From Ectothiorhodospiraceae bacterium WFHF3C12 (GTDB lineage: Bacteria; Pseudomonadota; Gammaproteobacteria; Nitrococcales; Nitrococcaceae), in contig JACDUA010000019.1 in assembly GCA_013519935.1 (NCBI GenBank), positions 1 through 64,000 of the forward strand: 64,000 nt of DNA. Reading direction: 5' to 3'. Shown in pieces: positions 62,604 through 64,000 of this stretch. The translations under genes were made by a program, and so were the position numbers. The notes under the pieces were generated by a model. It was not told the DNA's origin. It worked only from the letters and a program-made list of their open reading frames with translations, and made no database searches. Numbering within the stretch: the stretch's first letter is position 1; each line of letters begins with the position of its first letter.

Positions 62604-64000
62604 GCGCCGTGATGCAAGGTCAGATGAGACGGCTGGGCATAACCGGGCTGGGCACGCCCGGCCTGGTCGTGGCGCTGCTGGCGATGATGGTGGTCCCGCT
62701 GCCGCCGCTGGTGCTGGACATGCTGTTCACGTTCAACATCGCGCTCAGCCTGGTCATCCTGCTGGTCACCATCTATAGCCTGCGCCCGCTGGATTTCGCC
62801 ATATTCCCGTCGATCCTGCTGGTGGCCACGTTGCTGCGGCTGGCCCTCAACGTCGCCTCCACGCGCGTGGTGCTGATGAACGGCCACACGGGTACCGGGG
62901 CGGCCGGCAACGTCATCGAGGCCTTCGGCGACTTCGTCATCGGCGGCAATTACGCCGTGGGCCTGGTGGTGTTCGCCATCCTGGTCATCATCAACTTCGT
63001 GGTGGTGACCAAGGGTGCCGGACGCATCTCCGAGGTCACCGCCCGGTTCACCCTGGACGCGCTGCCCGGCAAGCAGATGGCCATCGACGCCGACCTCAAC
63101 GCCGGCCTCATCAACCAGGACGAGGCGCGCCACCGCCGCGCCGAGGTGGCCCAGGAGGCGGACTTCTACGGCTCCATGGACGGTGCCTCCAAGTTCGTCC
63201 GCGGCGACGCCATCGCCGGCATCCTCATCCTGTTCATCAACATCATCGGCGGGCTGACCATCGGGCTGCTGCAGCACGGCCTGACCTTCTCCACGGCCAT
63301 GGAGTACTACACCCTGCTGACCATCGGCGACGGACTGGTGGCGCAGATCCCGTCGCTGGTGCTGTCCACGTCGACGGCGCTGCTGGTCACGCGCATGTCC
63401 GCCTCCCAGGAGCTGGGCGACGCGGTCACGACCCAGCTCATCGGCAACCCCAAGGTGCTGGCGATCACCGCCGGCGTGATCGGCTTCCTGGGCCTGATCC
63501 CCGGGATGCCCAACCTGCCGTTCCTGACCCTGGCGGCCCTGGCCGGCGGCGCGGCCTGGTTCACGTGGCAGCGGCGCCAGCGCGCCGAGGCGGAAGAGGC
63601 TGCAATGCCGGCGCGGGAGCAGGCCGAGCCCCGGCCCGCGGAGGGCGAGCAGAAGGAGCTCTCCTGGGAGGACGTGCCGCCCGTGGACATCATCGGGCTG
63701 GAGGTGGGCTACGGGCTCATTCCGCTGGTGGATCGCAATCAGGGCGGCCAGCTGCTCACCCGGATCAAGGGCGTGCGCAAGAAGCTGTCCCAGGACCTCG
63801 GTTTCCTGGTCCAGCCGGTGCACATCCGGGACAACCTGGACCTGGCGCCCAACCAGTACCGCATCAGCGTGCTGGGCGTGCCCATCGGCCAGGCCGAGGT
63901 CCAGTCCAACCGCGAGCTGGCCATCAACCCCGGCAGCGTCCAGGGCCAGCTCCAGGGCACACCCACGAAGGACCCGGCCTTCGGTCTGGAGGCGGTGTGG
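62600..64000 (+). CDS. flhA: Flagellar export gate protein FlhA (3' end beyond the window)
   Basis: About 467 codons are visible. The N-terminal half has eight membrane helices with LDFAIFPSILLVATLLRLALNVASTRVVLM, VVTKGAGRISEVTARFTLDALPGKQMAIDADLNAG and the FHIPEP-type loop region. The cytoplasmic domain starts after about residue 330 (acidic linker) with IIGLEVGYGLIPLVD. It couples the ATPase and proton force to export. The gene runs off the right edge; roughly 220 C-terminal residues are missing. Confidence 0.97.
   Translation, partial: MSAVMQGQMRRLGITGLGTPGLVVALLAMMVVPLPPLVLDMLFTFNIALSLVILLVTIYSLRPLDFAIFPSILLVATLLRLALNVASTRVVLMNGHTGTGAAGNVIEAFGDFVIGGNYAVGLVVFAILVIINFVVVTKGAGRISEVTARFTLDALPGKQMAIDADLNAGLINQDEARHRRAEVAQEADFYGSMDGASKFVRGDAIAGILILFINIIGGLTIGLLQHGLTFSTAMEYYTLLTIGDGLVAQIPSLVLSTSTALLVTRMSASQELGDAVTTQLIGNPKVLAITAGVIGFLGLIPGMPNLPFLTLAALAGGAAWFTWQRRQRAEAEEAAMPAREQAEPRPAEGEQKELSWEDVPPVDIIGLEVGYGLIPLVDRNQGGQLLTRIKGVRKKLSQDLGFLVQPVHIRDNLDLAPNQYRISVLGVPIGQAEVQSNRELAINPGSVQGQLQGTPTKDPAFGLEAVW

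Overview
The window looks like a chromosomal segment of a GC-rich gammaproteobacterium. The flagellar genes follow the Pseudomonas/Vibrio-type plan (FleQ and FleR sigma-54 regulators, CheV-CheR beside flgA and flgB, FlaG-FliD-FliS-FliT after fliC). Many exported and structural proteins are rich in Asp and Glu, which fits a halophile or haloalkaliphile such as an Ectothiorhodospiraceae member. That placement is inference; no 16S gene is present.

Layout. 1-12 kb: housekeeping and accessory genes: a DUF423 membrane protein, a hemerythrin-like protein with a perfect CRP-type box and an FNR-type box upstream, a TlpA-like thioredoxin, DUF502, an orphan receiver protein, ThiI, a dual-specificity phosphatase overlapping an M20 peptidase, a thiamine-binding protein, a Nudix hydrolase, two putative beta-barrel proteins, and a ProQ-like protein. 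12-18 kb: a complete Dpp/Opp-type peptide ABC transporter (two permeases, two ATPases, binding protein). 18-20.5 kb: a REP-repeat array, tRNA-Val(CAC), gltX and tRNA-Ala(GGC). 20.5 kb to the right edge: an almost continuous flagellar and chemotaxis locus. It holds ycgR-flgN-flgM-flgA on the minus strand, then cheV-cheR, flgBCDEF, flgGHI, flgJKL, a TPR-sulfotransferase, fliC-flaG-fliDST, a RAYT transposase, fleQ, fleR, fliEFGHIJ, fliK, fliLMNOPQ, fliR, flhB and the first part of flhA.

Regulation can be read from the DNA. GG-N10-GC sigma-54 promoters precede flgA, flgB, flgG, fliE, fliK and fliL, with weaker candidates before fleR and flhB. TAAA-N15-GCCGATAA-type sigma-28 promoters precede flgM, cheV and fliC. 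Perfect TGTGA-N6-TCACA CRP/Vfr boxes stand before fleQ and just upstream of the fliC sigma-28 promoter. A fleS kinase gene is missing between fleQ and fleR, and the FleR receiver has lost its phosphorylation residues. FleR is therefore probably phosphorylation-independent here.

The most unusual feature is the repeat load. One REP family (GTAG-headed GTCGGACGG/CCGTCCGAC hairpins) surrounds a RAYT transposase gene and recurs at 18, 25 and 44 kb; two REP hairpins even lie in frame inside the flgJ linker. A second family (GTGGGAG...CTCCCAC palindromes) forms two separate arrays with the same 102-bp period (69-bp palindrome plus 33-bp spacer), after flgF and after fliK. Three compound elements share about 32-bp terminal inverted repeats, and each begins 6-9 bp after the stop codon of a flagellar gene (flgF, flgI, fliQ). 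Several flagellar genes downstream of such repeats have their own sigma-54-like promoter, as if repeats and promoters together divide the locus into separate transcription units.
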